Below, piece after piece: positions 15,874-24,511 of a stretch of DNA of 64,000 nucleotides. Numbering within the stretch: the stretch's first letter is position 1; each line of letters begins with the position of its first letter. Below the pieces are notes generated by a model. That model made no database searches and had not been told where the DNA came from. It saw nothing but the letters and a program-made list of their open reading frames with translations. The translations under genes and the position numbers were made by a program. Source of the DNA: JAEYOM01 sp036260935 (GTDB lineage Bacteria > Bacillota > Clostridia > Acetivibrionales > DTU013); NCBI GenBank assembly GCA_036260935.1, contig DATALQ010000018.1:1-64000 (forward strand), written 5' to 3'.

Positions 15874-17678
15874 TGTACGGTTGGACTGGTAAAATATTAC
15901 GCGTTAATTTGACAGACAGCACTATTAAAACAGAAGCCCTGAATATGAAGGATGCAAAGCTTTACCTCGGTGGAAGAGGCTTGGGCACAAAAATGTATAT
16001 GGACGAAGTCGATCCTAAAATAGATCCGTTCAGCCCCAAGAATAAAATAATCTTTTTGACGGGTCCTCTGACCGGAACATTCGGAACAAGCGCCGGAAGA
16101 TACGAGGTAGTTACAAAGGCTCCTCTGACGGGAACAATAGGCGCATCGAATTCGGGCGGACATTTCGGACCCGAGCTTAAGTATGCCGGATATGACGGCA
16201 TCATATTCGAAGGAAAATCGGAAAAACCTGCTTATCTTTTTATCAATAATGACAAGGTCGAGCTCAGAAACGCTGAGCATTTATGGGGCAAGACAGTAAA
16301 TGAGACCACAGATTCACTGCTGGCGGAAACCTTCGAGGACGGAAGAGTCGCTTGCATAGGACCCGCCGGTGAAAAGCTTGTTTTGTTTGCCACCGTTATG
16401 AATGAAAAAGGAAGGGCTGCAGGCCGCTCAGGCCTCGGAGCCGTAATGGGATCCAAAAATCTTAAGGCTGTTGTCGTAAAAGGCACAAAGTCGCTTCAGG
16501 TTGCAGACAACAAGGCATTCTATGATGCGTGCGTGGATGCGAGAAATAAACTGAGGGCGCATCCTGTAACAGGCCAGGGACTTGCGCTGTATGGAACCCA
16601 GATACTGGTCAACATCCTGAACCAGTCGGGCGGACTGCCGACAAGGAACTGGAAAGACGGCGGTGTTTTTGAGCATGCGGAGGACACCAGCGGTGAAGCA
16701 CTTACCTCTAAATATCTGGTAAGGAATAAGGGCTGCTTCGGCTGTACAATAGGCTGCGGAAGGATCACAAGGATTTCGGAAGGCAAATTCAAGAGCTTCG
16801 GAGAAGGCCCTGAGTATGAAGCAGGCTGGTCATATGGAGCAGACTGCGGAGTAAAAGAGCTCGATGCTATTTGTAAAGCTAATTTCATATGCAACGATCT
16901 CGGACTCGACCCTATAACCATGGGTTCAACCATAGCATGTGCAATGGAAATGTATGACAAGGGCATCCTGGCTAAAAAAGACCTTGGCAAGGATCTGTTG
17001 TTCGGCGATGCCGATGCCATAGTGGAATACACTAGGATGACAGGCTACAGGGAAGGCTTCGGAGACAAGCTGGCCCAGGGCTCATATAGAATGGCTGCGG
17101 CCTATGGCCACCCCGAACTGTCCATGACAGTCAAGAAACAGGAAATGCCGGCATATGACGGCCGCGCACTGCAGGGAATAGGACTTGAGTATGCGACCTC
17201 GAACCGGGGCGGCTGCCACGTCAGAGGCTATATGACCTCTCCCGAGATCCTTGGAATTCCGCAGAAGCTCGACCCTCTGGTAACCACGGACAAGGCATCC
17301 TGGCTCAAGATATTCCAGGACCTCACCGCAACTGTCGACTCGGCAGGCATATGCCTGTTTACTACTTTCGGTATCGGTTTACCGGAAATTGCCGCAATGA
17401 TCAGAACAGCCACAGGCATTAACTACACCGACGAAGAAGTGCTGCAGATAGGCGAAAGGATATGGAACCTTGAGAAGATATTCAACCTCAAGGCAGGATT
17501 TACGAAGGCCGACGATACTCTGCCTCCAAGGCTCCTGAAGGAACCGATGCCCTCAGGCGCCGCAAAGGGCAAGGTAAATCAGCTGGATGTAATGCTGCCC
17601 CAATACTATCAGGCAAGAGGCTGGGATAAAGAAGGTATTCCAATGAAAGAAAAATTAAAGGAACTTTCTATAGAATAA
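15873..17678 (+). CDS. aor: Tungsten aldehyde:ferredoxin oxidoreductase
   Basis: AOR oxidises aldehydes to acids with ferredoxin, using a tungsten bis-pyranopterin and one [4Fe-4S] cluster. The 601-residue length is normal. The N-terminal GWTGKILRVNL and GGRGLGTKMY, the pterin-binding GRYEVVTKAPLTG, and the cluster cysteines C288, C291, C295 (GCFGCTIGC) and C494 (AGICLF) are present, as is RGGCHVRGY. It overlaps the ferredoxin gene by one base. Substrate cannot be told within the AOR family. The neighbouring moa/moe, tup and MoaD genes give the cofactor supply, and the leader riboswitch candidate fits control by cofactor level. Confidence 0.93.
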   Translation: MYGWTGKILRVNLTDSTIKTEALNMKDAKLYLGGRGLGTKMYMDEVDPKIDPFSPKNKIIFLTGPLTGTFGTSAGRYEVVTKAPLTGTIGASNSGGHFGPELKYAGYDGIIFEGKSEKPAYLFINNDKVELRNAEHLWGKTVNETTDSLLAETFEDGRVACIGPAGEKLVLFATVMNEKGRAAGRSGLGAVMGSKNLKAVVVKGTKSLQVADNKAFYDACVDARNKLRAHPVTGQGLALYGTQILVNILNQSGGLPTRNWKDGGVFEHAEDTSGEALTSKYLVRNKGCFGCTIGCGRITRISEGKFKSFGEGPEYEAGWSYGADCGVKELDAICKANFICNDLGLDPITMGSTIACAMEMYDKGILAKKDLGKDLLFGDADAIVEYTRMTGYREGFGDKLAQGSYRMAAAYGHPELSMTVKKQEMPAYDGRALQGIGLEYATSNRGGCHVRGYMTSPEILGIPQKLDPLVTTDKASWLKIFQDLTATVDSAGICLFTTFGIGLPEIAAMIRTATGINYTDEEVLQIGERIWNLEKIFNLKAGFTKADDTLPPRLLKEPMPSGAAKGKVNQLDVMLPQYYQARGWDKEGIPMKEKLKELSIE

Positions 17679-17698
17679 GGTTGGAAAATCTGCAAAGA

Positions 17699-17751
17699 GG
17701 CTGATTACAGTACAGTAATCGGCCTATTGCAGGTTAAGGAGGCGGTTAACC
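17699..17751 (+). other. Intercistronic hairpins between aor and moaD
   Basis: GGCTGATTAC/GTAATCGGCC (17699-17724) forms a 10-bp hairpin without a T-run, more likely a processing or stability element than a terminator. GGTTAA (17732-17737) and TTAACC (17746-17751) pair so that the GGAGG of moaD is held in the loop. Confidence 0.5.
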
Positions 17752-18021
17752 ATGGTTGTCAAGTTTTTTGCTTATATAAGGGATTACACACACACGAAGG
17801 AACTTACCGTCGACGGATGCGTAGATATGAGAGAGCTCGTGGAGAGGCTTTGCGGCATGTACGGTAAAAAGTTCGAAGACAAGGTCTATAAAAATCAGGA
17901 GTTGACCAGCGAGGTCATTATCCTTTTAAACGGGCGGCACATCACACACTACGACGGCATCGATACCAAACTGGCAAAAGATGACGAGATATCGATATTT
18001 CCGGTGGTGGCCGGAGGCTGA
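17752..18021 (+). CDS. moaD: MoaD/ThiS-type ubiquitin-like sulfur carrier
   Basis: The 89-residue protein has the beta-grasp pattern of MoaD and ends in the required Gly-Gly (VVAGG), which is adenylated by a MoeB-type E1 enzyme and turned into a thiocarboxylate. It would supply sulfur for the dithiolene of tungstopterin. The matching E1 (moeB) lies at 37761. No moaE is in the window. It has a strong AAGGAGG site inside a small hairpin and lies between aor and the hydrogenase, suggesting dedicated cofactor sulfur supply for AOR. Confidence 0.88.
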   Translation: MVVKFFAYIRDYTHTKELTVDGCVDMRELVERLCGMYGKKFEDKVYKNQELTSEVIILLNGRHITHYDGIDTKLAKDDEISIFPVVAGG

Positions 18022-18143
18022 GGCCCGGTGACAAAAAAAGGAACAAGCGGAAACAAGGCAGAAACAGGGCAGTAACAGGGTTGTAAACACAGACTGCAGA
18101 GCAAAGTCAAGAAAACAAAGACAGAAATTGGAGGGCAAATTGT

Positions 18144-21100
18144 ATGTACGTGTTGTCCGTTTTAGGCCTGGTAATTCTTGTGGTCTTTGAATTACTGGCT
18201 TTAAAATCGCAGAAACTGATGCGGCTGCTGGTATTTTCTTCGATTGCTGAAGTCGGGTATATCATACTTGGACTTGGCACCGGCACTTTTTCAGGACAGA
18301 CCGGCGCTTTGCTGCATCTTTCGTATCAGTTCCTGATGAGAGGTCTGGTATTTGCGGCAGCCGCTGCAATTATTGTGCGCGGCGGTTCGCAGAGCATTGA
18401 AAAGTTAAGGGGAATGGGCAGGACTTCACCGTTTCTGACCACGATGTTTGCTTTTGGCATATTTTCAGTAATGGGTCTTTCGCCATTTAAGGGATCCATT
18501 AGCAAATTCCTCATTGTATATTCGAACATTGAAAAAGGCTACTATGTGTTTGCCGTGCTGGCGATCATAGGTAGTGTGATAGAGGCCTGGTATTTTATAA
18601 ATGTGATTCAGAGTATTTGCTTTAAAGCTGCTGAATCGGAAAAGGGTGCTGCGGCAGAAGCACAAATAAAGAATGCGGGCCAAAAGAAAATGAAACCTGC
18701 AGCTGAGCCGGCAGCGAAAGCTTCGAAAGGCTCAATGCCTGTCAATATCTTAATAGTGCTGCTCGGACTTCTCACTGCGCTCGCTTCGCTGTTTCCGGAA
18801 TCGATCGTTAAGCTCGCGGAAGATCTTGCGGCAGGTATGTTTGGAATTTCCAATCCCACGCCGCTGCCTGTTTTTGACACGCCGTGGCCGATTTTGGTCC
18901 TTGTCCCGTATATCGGGGCTTTTGCCGTCTTTATAATAGGTCATTTTATACCGAAACTGACTGGCATCCTTGCAGTCGGCATCGCGGCGGCCACTGTCTG
19001 CCTTGCATGGTTCGACGGCAGCATTGACGGCCTTTCCAGGCTGTTTACGCTGATCATCTCTTTTGTAGTGCTTATGGCTTCACTATATTCCATAGGCTAC
19101 TTCAAAGGCGAAACAAACAACAAACGCTACTTCTTCTTCCTGCTGCTCACCCTGGGCAGTCTGATCGGAGTAGCTGTGAGTACACAGTTCGGCAACTTCT
19201 ACGTGTTCTGGGAACTCATGACATGGGCTTCGTACCTGATGATTGTGCATGAACCGACTGAAAAAGCACTGAAGGCCGGATTCAAATACTTCATGATGTG
19301 TGCGACAGGCGCCTACTTTATGCAGTTTGGCATCCTGATGCTCCACAATGAGCTCGGGACCTTCGATATGAACGCGGTGTCGTCCGCAGCCGGCTCACTG
19401 CCGCCTGCGGTGCTGCTGGCTGTGGTGCTTGCGTTTGTTATCGGGACAGGCGTCAAGGCAGGTCTTGTGCCGATGCACAGCTGGCTGCCCGAAGCGCATC
19501 CGGCAGCTCCGTCGCCTGTATCCTCGCTGTTGTCCGGTATTCTGACCAAGATCGGTATATACGGGCTTATCCGTGTGCTTTTTGCAGTATTCGGAGTTGG
19601 AGTGCTCGCACAGCTTGGTTCCGCCGGCAAGCTTTCCGGCATAGGCCTCCTGATATCCGTGCTGGGCATAGCTACTCTATTATATGGAGAAATAATGGCT
19701 CTGCTGCAGAAGGATATCAAAAGGCTGCTGGCATATTCCACAATGGCTCAAATAGGTGAAATTACGACTACCCTGGGCTTGGGGACCTATCTTAGCCTCG
19801 TTGCGGGACTTTACCACGTTGTGAACCATGCCGCAATGAAAGGAATGCTGTTCCTTGCAGTCGGCATACTGATACACACGCTCAAGACGCAGGAGATAGT
19901 TAAACTAAAGGGAATAGGCAAGGTAATGCCGGTCACCTGCGGCTGCATGTCGATCGGTATACTTGCATTGATGGGGCTGCCTCCGTTCGGCGGATTCATA
20001 AGCAAGTTTCTCATGCTGTATGCTGCCGTATCTGCCGGCTACTGGTATTTTGGAGCCTTCATCCTCCTCGGAAGCATTATTGGGGCTATTTACTATATCA
20101 GGCTTATAAGGACAATTTTCTTTGAAAAGTATGAAGGCCCTGCCGTAAAGGAAGCTCCGCTGGTAATGCTGATCCCTGTAATGATTTTGACGGCTGTGGT
20201 GGTATTGAACGGACTTTTCCCGCAGTATGCTCTGAATCTTGTCAAAGCTGCAGCCGACTACGTTGCTGCACAGGGCGGGATGGCGGTAACAACGATTCCG
20301 CAGATCGTGGTTTCGTGGCCTGTAATAGTTGCAATTCCTATGCTTGGCGGTTTGTTCGTATATTTTCTTGGAAAACGTTCCAAGAAAACTGCCGGATGGA
20401 TCTCGGTGGCTGTCATGACTGCTTCCCTCGCTGCAATTGCAGTATCTTCGGGCAGGCTTGACATTTTCGCGCTGAGCTTTGCACTGTTGATCGCTTTTGT
20501 TGCGCTGCTGAACCTCCTGTATTCATTGGGATATATGAGCCACGGCCACGCACAGAACCGCTACTATATGTTCTTCATCATGATGGTCGGGGGTCTGATC
20601 GGGGTTGCCACGAGCAAGGATATGTTCGCCTTCTTTATTTTCTGGGAGATCATGAGCAGTTGGACGCTGTATTTCTCGATCATACATGAGGAAACCCAGG
20701 ATGCTTTGAAAGAAGGTTTCAAATATTTTATTTTCAATTATATCGGCGCGAGCTTTGCATTTTTGGGTATGGTAATGATTACTGCGAACGCGGGCACCTT
20801 TGATATCGCTGCTATAGCCGCAAAACTGGGAAGTCTGCCGGTGAGTGTCGCGGCGAGCGGTATAATACTTCTTACTGTGGGATTCTTAATGAAGGCAGCC
20901 GTGCTGCCCTTCAGGATAGATTTCCAGATGCACCCCGCCACAGCGCCTACGCCTGTGAGCGGATATATTTCCTCAGTATTGCTTAAGAGCGCTCCCTACT
21001 GGCTGATAAGGCTCCTGTTTATAATGGGAGGAGCCGCAATGCTGGGCAAGCTTGGAATGTCGGGCAACACTCCCGTACTGATGTATGTGGTTTCCTGGAT

Positions 21101-22007
21101 CGCAGGCCTCACGATCATCGGGGCCGGAGCAATGGCACTCGTACAGAGAGGGATCAAAAGACTGCTTATTTACAGTACCGTAAGCCAGATCGGGTATATA
21201 GTCCTTGGTCTGAGCCTTGGAACTACGCTCGGTATGTCCGGCGGACTGCTGCATTTTATAAACCATATGTTCTTCAAGGACCTCCTCTTCCTTTGCGCAG
21301 GCGCGATCATGGTGCAGGCGCATGTCACGAGGCTCGACGAGGTCGGAGGCCTGGGAAGGAAAATGCCGTTCACGCTTTCATTCTTTATGGTGGGTGCGCT
21401 GTCACTGGCAGGTATTCCTCCCTTCAGCGGATTTACCTCGAAATGGCTGATTTATGAAGCCTGCATGCAGCAGGGACAGGTATTCCTTGCGCTGCTGTCA
21501 CTGGCGGGAAGCGTACTCACTATGGGATACTTCCTGAAATTCATGCACTCGGCTTTCTTCGGCACTCTTCCGAAGAAGCTTGAAAATGTAAAGGAGGCTC
21601 CATGGACCATGCTGGTGCCTATGGGTATCCTGTCGGCAATAAGCCTGGTATTGGGCGTTGTGCCGGGACTTCCGCTTACTGTAATATCAAAAGTCCTGGA
21701 TATGATGAATATACCGAGACCTGAATTCACACTGTTCGGGATCAATACTCCTCTTGGAGCATGGCAGACAGGCGTTGTCGTAATCCTTATGCTCATGGCC
21801 GGCGTAATAGGTATAGGGCTGTTCCTTTTGGGAAACAGGAAGGTAAGGCGTACGAATGCATACACCTGCGGCGTGTCGGATATTACGAACGATGATATCC
21901 ATGTATCGGCCGGCAACCTGTATGAGTCCCCTGACGAAATTATAGAAAAAGTACACGACACGGTTGTAGTACCTGTGTTTGGAAATGGTGAGGAGGTGCA
22001 GAAATAA
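18144..22007 (+). CDS. Giant antiporter-like hydrogenase subunit (2.5 NuoL/M/N modules)
   Basis: This 1287-residue membrane protein contains parts of three Mrp/NuoL-M-N antiporter modules. Module 1 (1-230) is only the C-terminal half: LLVFSSIAEVGYIILGLGTG and HLSYQFLMRGLVF. Module 2 (about 240-700) is complete, with FWELMTWASYL, the lysine in GTGVKAGLVPMHSWLPEAHP, APSPVSSLLSG and HVVNHAAMKGMLF. Module 3 (about 715-1150) has FWEIMSSWTLYF and INHMFFKDLLF but a diverged HPATAPTPVSG segment. A short tail (RRTNAYTCGVSDI) follows. Modules pump H+ or Na+ in Ech/Mbh hydrogenases, where they are normally separate proteins. Module 1 keeps no HxxNHxxxK signature, so it is probably structural. The stop overlaps the next start (TAATG). 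Confidence 0.88.
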   Translation: MYVLSVLGLVILVVFELLALKSQKLMRLLVFSSIAEVGYIILGLGTGTFSGQTGALLHLSYQFLMRGLVFAAAAAIIVRGGSQSIEKLRGMGRTSPFLTTMFAFGIFSVMGLSPFKGSISKFLIVYSNIEKGYYVFAVLAIIGSVIEAWYFINVIQSICFKAAESEKGAAAEAQIKNAGQKKMKPAAEPAAKASKGSMPVNILIVLLGLLTALASLFPESIVKLAEDLAAGMFGISNPTPLPVFDTPWPILVLVPYIGAFAVFIIGHFIPKLTGILAVGIAAATVCLAWFDGSIDGLSRLFTLIISFVVLMASLYSIGYFKGETNNKRYFFFLLLTLGSLIGVAVSTQFGNFYVFWELMTWASYLMIVHEPTEKALKAGFKYFMMCATGAYFMQFGILMLHNELGTFDMNAVSSAAGSLPPAVLLAVVLAFVIGTGVKAGLVPMHSWLPEAHPAAPSPVSSLLSGILTKIGIYGLIRVLFAVFGVGVLAQLGSAGKLSGIGLLISVLGIATLLYGEIMALLQKDIKRLLAYSTMAQIGEITTTLGLGTYLSLVAGLYHVVNHAAMKGMLFLAVGILIHTLKTQEIVKLKGIGKVMPVTCGCMSIGILALMGLPPFGGFISKFLMLYAAVSAGYWYFGAFILLGSIIGAIYYIRLIRTIFFEKYEGPAVKEAPLVMLIPVMILTAVVVLNGLFPQYALNLVKAAADYVAAQGGMAVTTIPQIVVSWPVIVAIPMLGGLFVYFLGKRSKKTAGWISVAVMTASLAAIAVSSGRLDIFALSFALLIAFVALLNLLYSLGYMSHGHAQNRYYMFFIMMVGGLIGVATSKDMFAFFIFWEIMSSWTLYFSIIHEETQDALKEGFKYFIFNYIGASFAFLGMVMITANAGTFDIAAIAAKLGSLPVSVAASGIILLTVGFLMKAAVLPFRIDFQMHPATAPTPVSGYISSVLLKSAPYWLIRLLFIMGGAAMLGKLGMSGNTPVLMYVVSWIAGLTIIGAGAMALVQRGIKRLLIYSTVSQIGYIVLGLSLGTTLGMSGGLLHFINHMFFKDLLFLCAGAIMVQAHVTRLDEVGGLGRKMPFTLSFFMVGALSLAGIPPFSGFTSKWLIYEACMQQGQVFLALLSLAGSVLTMGYFLKFMHSAFFGTLPKKLENVKEAPWTMLVPMGILSAISLVLGVVPGLPLTVISKVLDMMNIPRPEFTLFGINTPLGAWQTGVVVILMLMAGVIGIGLFLLGNRKVRRTNAYTCGVSDITNDDIHVSAGNLYESPDEIIEKVHDTVVVPVFGNGEEVQK

Positions 22008-22975
22008 TGAGCGCATTAAAATTGGTTTTCAACATGTTGATTTTCCCCGGCGGTCTGTTTGCCATAATGCTAGGTATGCTGCTTATGGGCGTCGACCGCA
22101 AGTTATATGCGCGTATACAAAGACGTGTGGGACCTCCTCTGTACCAGCCTTTTATTGATTTGGTCAAGCTTTTGCAAAAGGAGATTCTTGTCCCGCAGAC
22201 GGCTAATTATACGGTTTTCAGGGCAGCGCCGCTTATCGGCTTCATCGGTATGCTGGCCGCTGCTGTTATGATCCCGATATCAGGCGTGTATCCGGGTCTT
22301 GACAGCTCGGCGAACCTGCTTGTCCTGTTGTATCTGCTGGCAACTCCGGCCCTGGCGCTGATGATCGGCGCTTCGGCCTCCGGCTCGCCATACAGCGCAA
22401 TAGGTTATTCAAGGGAAATGTCGATAACTATCGCTTATGAGGCTCCGCTGCTCGTGGTCCTTATGACGGTGGCGATGAAGGTTGGTATGGCAAATGGCGG
22501 TTTTGCGGACTTTTCACTGGGCCATATCATCAGCTACCAGCAGCAGAATGGGTCTATGATTTTTGATATAACCATGCTGCCGGCATTATTGGCATTCCTG
22601 TGCTGTATTCCGGCTACTATCGGAACCGTGCCGTTTGATATACCGGAAGCTGAAACCGAACTGGCCGAAGGCCCTCTGCTTGAGTATTCAGGTTCGGGCC
22701 TCGCGATGTACAACCTGACCGGGGGCTTGAAGATGGTCATCATTTCGGCTCTTGCCGTTGCTTTATTCTTCCCCGGGACCCTGGGCAGCTTTTGGCTCAT
22801 AAACCTGCTATGGTTCGTCTTCAAATGTTTGCTTGTAATAACCCTCACCATTACGGTCGTACGTGCCACAAGGGCCAGAATGCGCATGGATCAGGCGCTC
22901 AAGTTCTATTTGACCGTCCCCGTGGCACTCGCTTTGGTAAGCCTCGTATTGACTTTATTGGGTGTCAGGATATGA
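22007..22975 (+). CDS. NuoH/HycD/EchB-like membrane subunit
   Basis: This 322-residue protein has about eight membrane helices and the complex I subunit 1 signatures: RIQRRVGPPLYQPFIDLVKLLQKE near the N-terminus and DIPEAETELAEGPLLEYSG in the middle. It anchors the hydrogenase module to the antiporter part and carries charged residues of the ion path. It begins with a one-base overlap with the giant antiporter gene and is followed by the small-subunit gene, so it belongs to one operon encoding a group 4 membrane-bound [NiFe] hydrogenase. Confidence 0.93.
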   Translation: MSALKLVFNMLIFPGGLFAIMLGMLLMGVDRKLYARIQRRVGPPLYQPFIDLVKLLQKEILVPQTANYTVFRAAPLIGFIGMLAAAVMIPISGVYPGLDSSANLLVLLYLLATPALALMIGASASGSPYSAIGYSREMSITIAYEAPLLVVLMTVAMKVGMANGGFADFSLGHIISYQQQNGSMIFDITMLPALLAFLCCIPATIGTVPFDIPEAETELAEGPLLEYSGSGLAMYNLTGGLKMVIISALAVALFFPGTLGSFWLINLLWFVFKCLLVITLTITVVRATRARMRMDQALKFYLTVPVALALVSLVLTLLGVRI

Positions 22976-23012
22976 TCGCTGAAGATTGTGTATTGGACAA
23001 GGAGGTATATAT

Positions 23013-23444
23013 ATGGGTGATTTGATTAAGAATATCGTAAAGAAATCTCCGTGGATTTATAGAATTAATGCAGGCTCCTGCAACGGCTGCGATGTAGAAA
23101 TGGCCACAACGGCGCTGATACCGCGGTACGATGTCGAGCGGCTCGGATGCAAGTACTGCGGAAGTCCGAAGCATGCCGACATAGTATTGATTTCCGGCCC
23201 GATCACGGCTGTCGTAAAGGAAAAGGTACTGCGCGTATATGACGAAATCCCTGATCCAAAGGTTGTCGTGGCAGTTGGTATCTGCCCGATATCGGGCGGA
23301 GTATTCCGTGACAGCTATGCCATCGAAATGCCGCTGGACGGCTATATCCCGGTAGACGTAAATGTTCCGGGCTGTCCGCCGAGACCACAGGCAATCATCG
23401 ACGGTGTTGCAAAAGCAATTGAAATCTGGAAAACAAAGCTCTAA
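23013..23444 (+). CDS. [NiFe] hydrogenase small subunit, NuoB/EchC-like
   Basis: The start is placed at ATG 23013, seven bases after AAGGAGG; an upstream TTG at 22986 has no such site. The 143-residue protein holds the cysteines of the proximal [4Fe-4S] cluster: SCNGCD (C23, C26), C in GICPISGG and C in VPGCPPRP. It also has an additional CKYC pair. It hands electrons between the ferredoxin-like subunit and the large subunit. Like other group 4 small subunits it lacks a twin-arginine signal and distal cluster domain, so the complex faces the cytoplasm. Confidence 0.92.
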   Translation: MGDLIKNIVKKSPWIYRINAGSCNGCDVEMATTALIPRYDVERLGCKYCGSPKHADIVLISGPITAVVKEKVLRVYDEIPDPKVVVAVGICPISGGVFRDSYAIEMPLDGYIPVDVNVPGCPPRPQAIIDGVAKAIEIWKTKL

Positions 23445-23456
23445 GGAGGAAGCAAA

Positions 23457-23966
23457 ATGGGAACGTTTTTGAAAATTGCGCTAAAGAACCTGCTTAAAGG
23501 GCCTTCCACTGATAAATACCCGTTTGGGGAAACCTTTGTACCGGAAAAGCTGCGCGGCAAAATAAAGCATGACCCTGAGAAATGCATAGCCTGCCACATG
23601 TGCGAGCATGTATGCGCGGGCGGCGCGATTCGCTTAAGAGAGGCAAAGGACGGAAGCGGGGCTGATTTTGTAGTATGGCACAACTCATGTGCTTTCTGCG
23701 GACTATGTGAGCATTACTGCCCGACAGGTGCGATCCATCTGACGAACGATTACCATACTGCTCATCTGGAAAAGGATAAATTCAGCTACGTAGAGCGGAC
23801 ATTCGTAAAATACAAACCGTGCTCCGTATGCGGCCAGCCATTTATACCGCTCATTCCTCAACTGGAGGAAGTTGTTTACGGCGAACATGGCGATAAAAAA
23901 GGACTTTCGACAATGTGCGAGAAATGCCGCAGGAAAGCTGTCTGGAAAGACGGGGTGTTTAAGTAA
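23457..23966 (+). CDS. Two-cluster ferredoxin subunit, NuoI/EchF-like
   Basis: The 169-residue protein has two [4Fe-4S] sets, CIACHMCEHVCAGGA and CAFCGLCEHYCPTGA. Its C-terminal extension has a CSVCGQPF and a CEKCRR pair, probably a zinc or extra iron site, which is common in HyfH/EchF-like subunits. It brings electrons from soluble ferredoxin into the hydrogenase. GGAGG lies before the start and its stop overlaps the next ATG (TAATG). In other Ech operons this gene is last; here it lies between the small subunit and the NuoC-like subunit. Confidence 0.9.
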   Translation: MGTFLKIALKNLLKGPSTDKYPFGETFVPEKLRGKIKHDPEKCIACHMCEHVCAGGAIRLREAKDGSGADFVVWHNSCAFCGLCEHYCPTGAIHLTNDYHTAHLEKDKFSYVERTFVKYKPCSVCGQPFIPLIPQLEEVVYGEHGDKKGLSTMCEKCRRKAVWKDGVFK

Positions 23967-24511
23967 TGGGACAGGATATGAAAGAGATCTTTGAAGAAAA
24001 ATTGAAAAAGAAGCTTGGCAGCAGCTATTCGCTTGAATGGGATACGGATAAAAAAGGCGTGGTATTTGGCTGGTGCAAACTGGCCAATGCCGAAGATATA
24101 AAGTATGTCGCCGAAGCGGTGGCCGAATATAAAGGGCGTGTAATGACCATATCCCCGTTGATCACGACGAATGAAAACAGAACGGCGGAGCATGTAGAAA
24201 TATGTTACCATTTGTACTTTGAGGGAGTCAACTTTACCGCGCAGGCAACTCTGCCGGAAGGCGAGAAAAAGGTAGTATCCATAACTCCTATCCTGAAAAG
24301 TGCGGACTGGCATGAAAGAGAAATGCAGGAGCTGTATAACCTGCAGCTCGCAGGCCATCCGAACCCGGAGCGGCTGTTCCTGAGCACGGACATCCCATGG
24401 ACGGACAAGACGATGATACCTCTGTCCGAAGCGCTGAACGGCGCGAGTACGAACACTTTGTGGGAGAAGATCATGGATTCCAGGAGCGGGGAGGCGAAGG
24501 CAGATGAGTAA
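23966..24511 (+). CDS. NuoC/EchD-like hydrogenase subunit
   Basis: The 181-residue protein has the complex I 30-kDa subunit pattern, with the alpha/beta N-terminal part and the signature SADWHEREMQELYNL followed by GHPNPERLFL. It packs against the large subunit in group 4 hydrogenases. It overlaps the ferredoxin subunit gene at the start and the large-subunit gene by eight bases at the end, indicating tightly coupled translation. Confidence 0.92.
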   Translation: MGQDMKEIFEEKLKKKLGSSYSLEWDTDKKGVVFGWCKLANAEDIKYVAEAVAEYKGRVMTISPLITTNENRTAEHVEICYHLYFEGVNFTAQATLPEGEKKVVSITPILKSADWHEREMQELYNLQLAGHPNPERLFLSTDIPWTDKTMIPLSEALNGASTNTLWEKIMDSRSGEAKADE

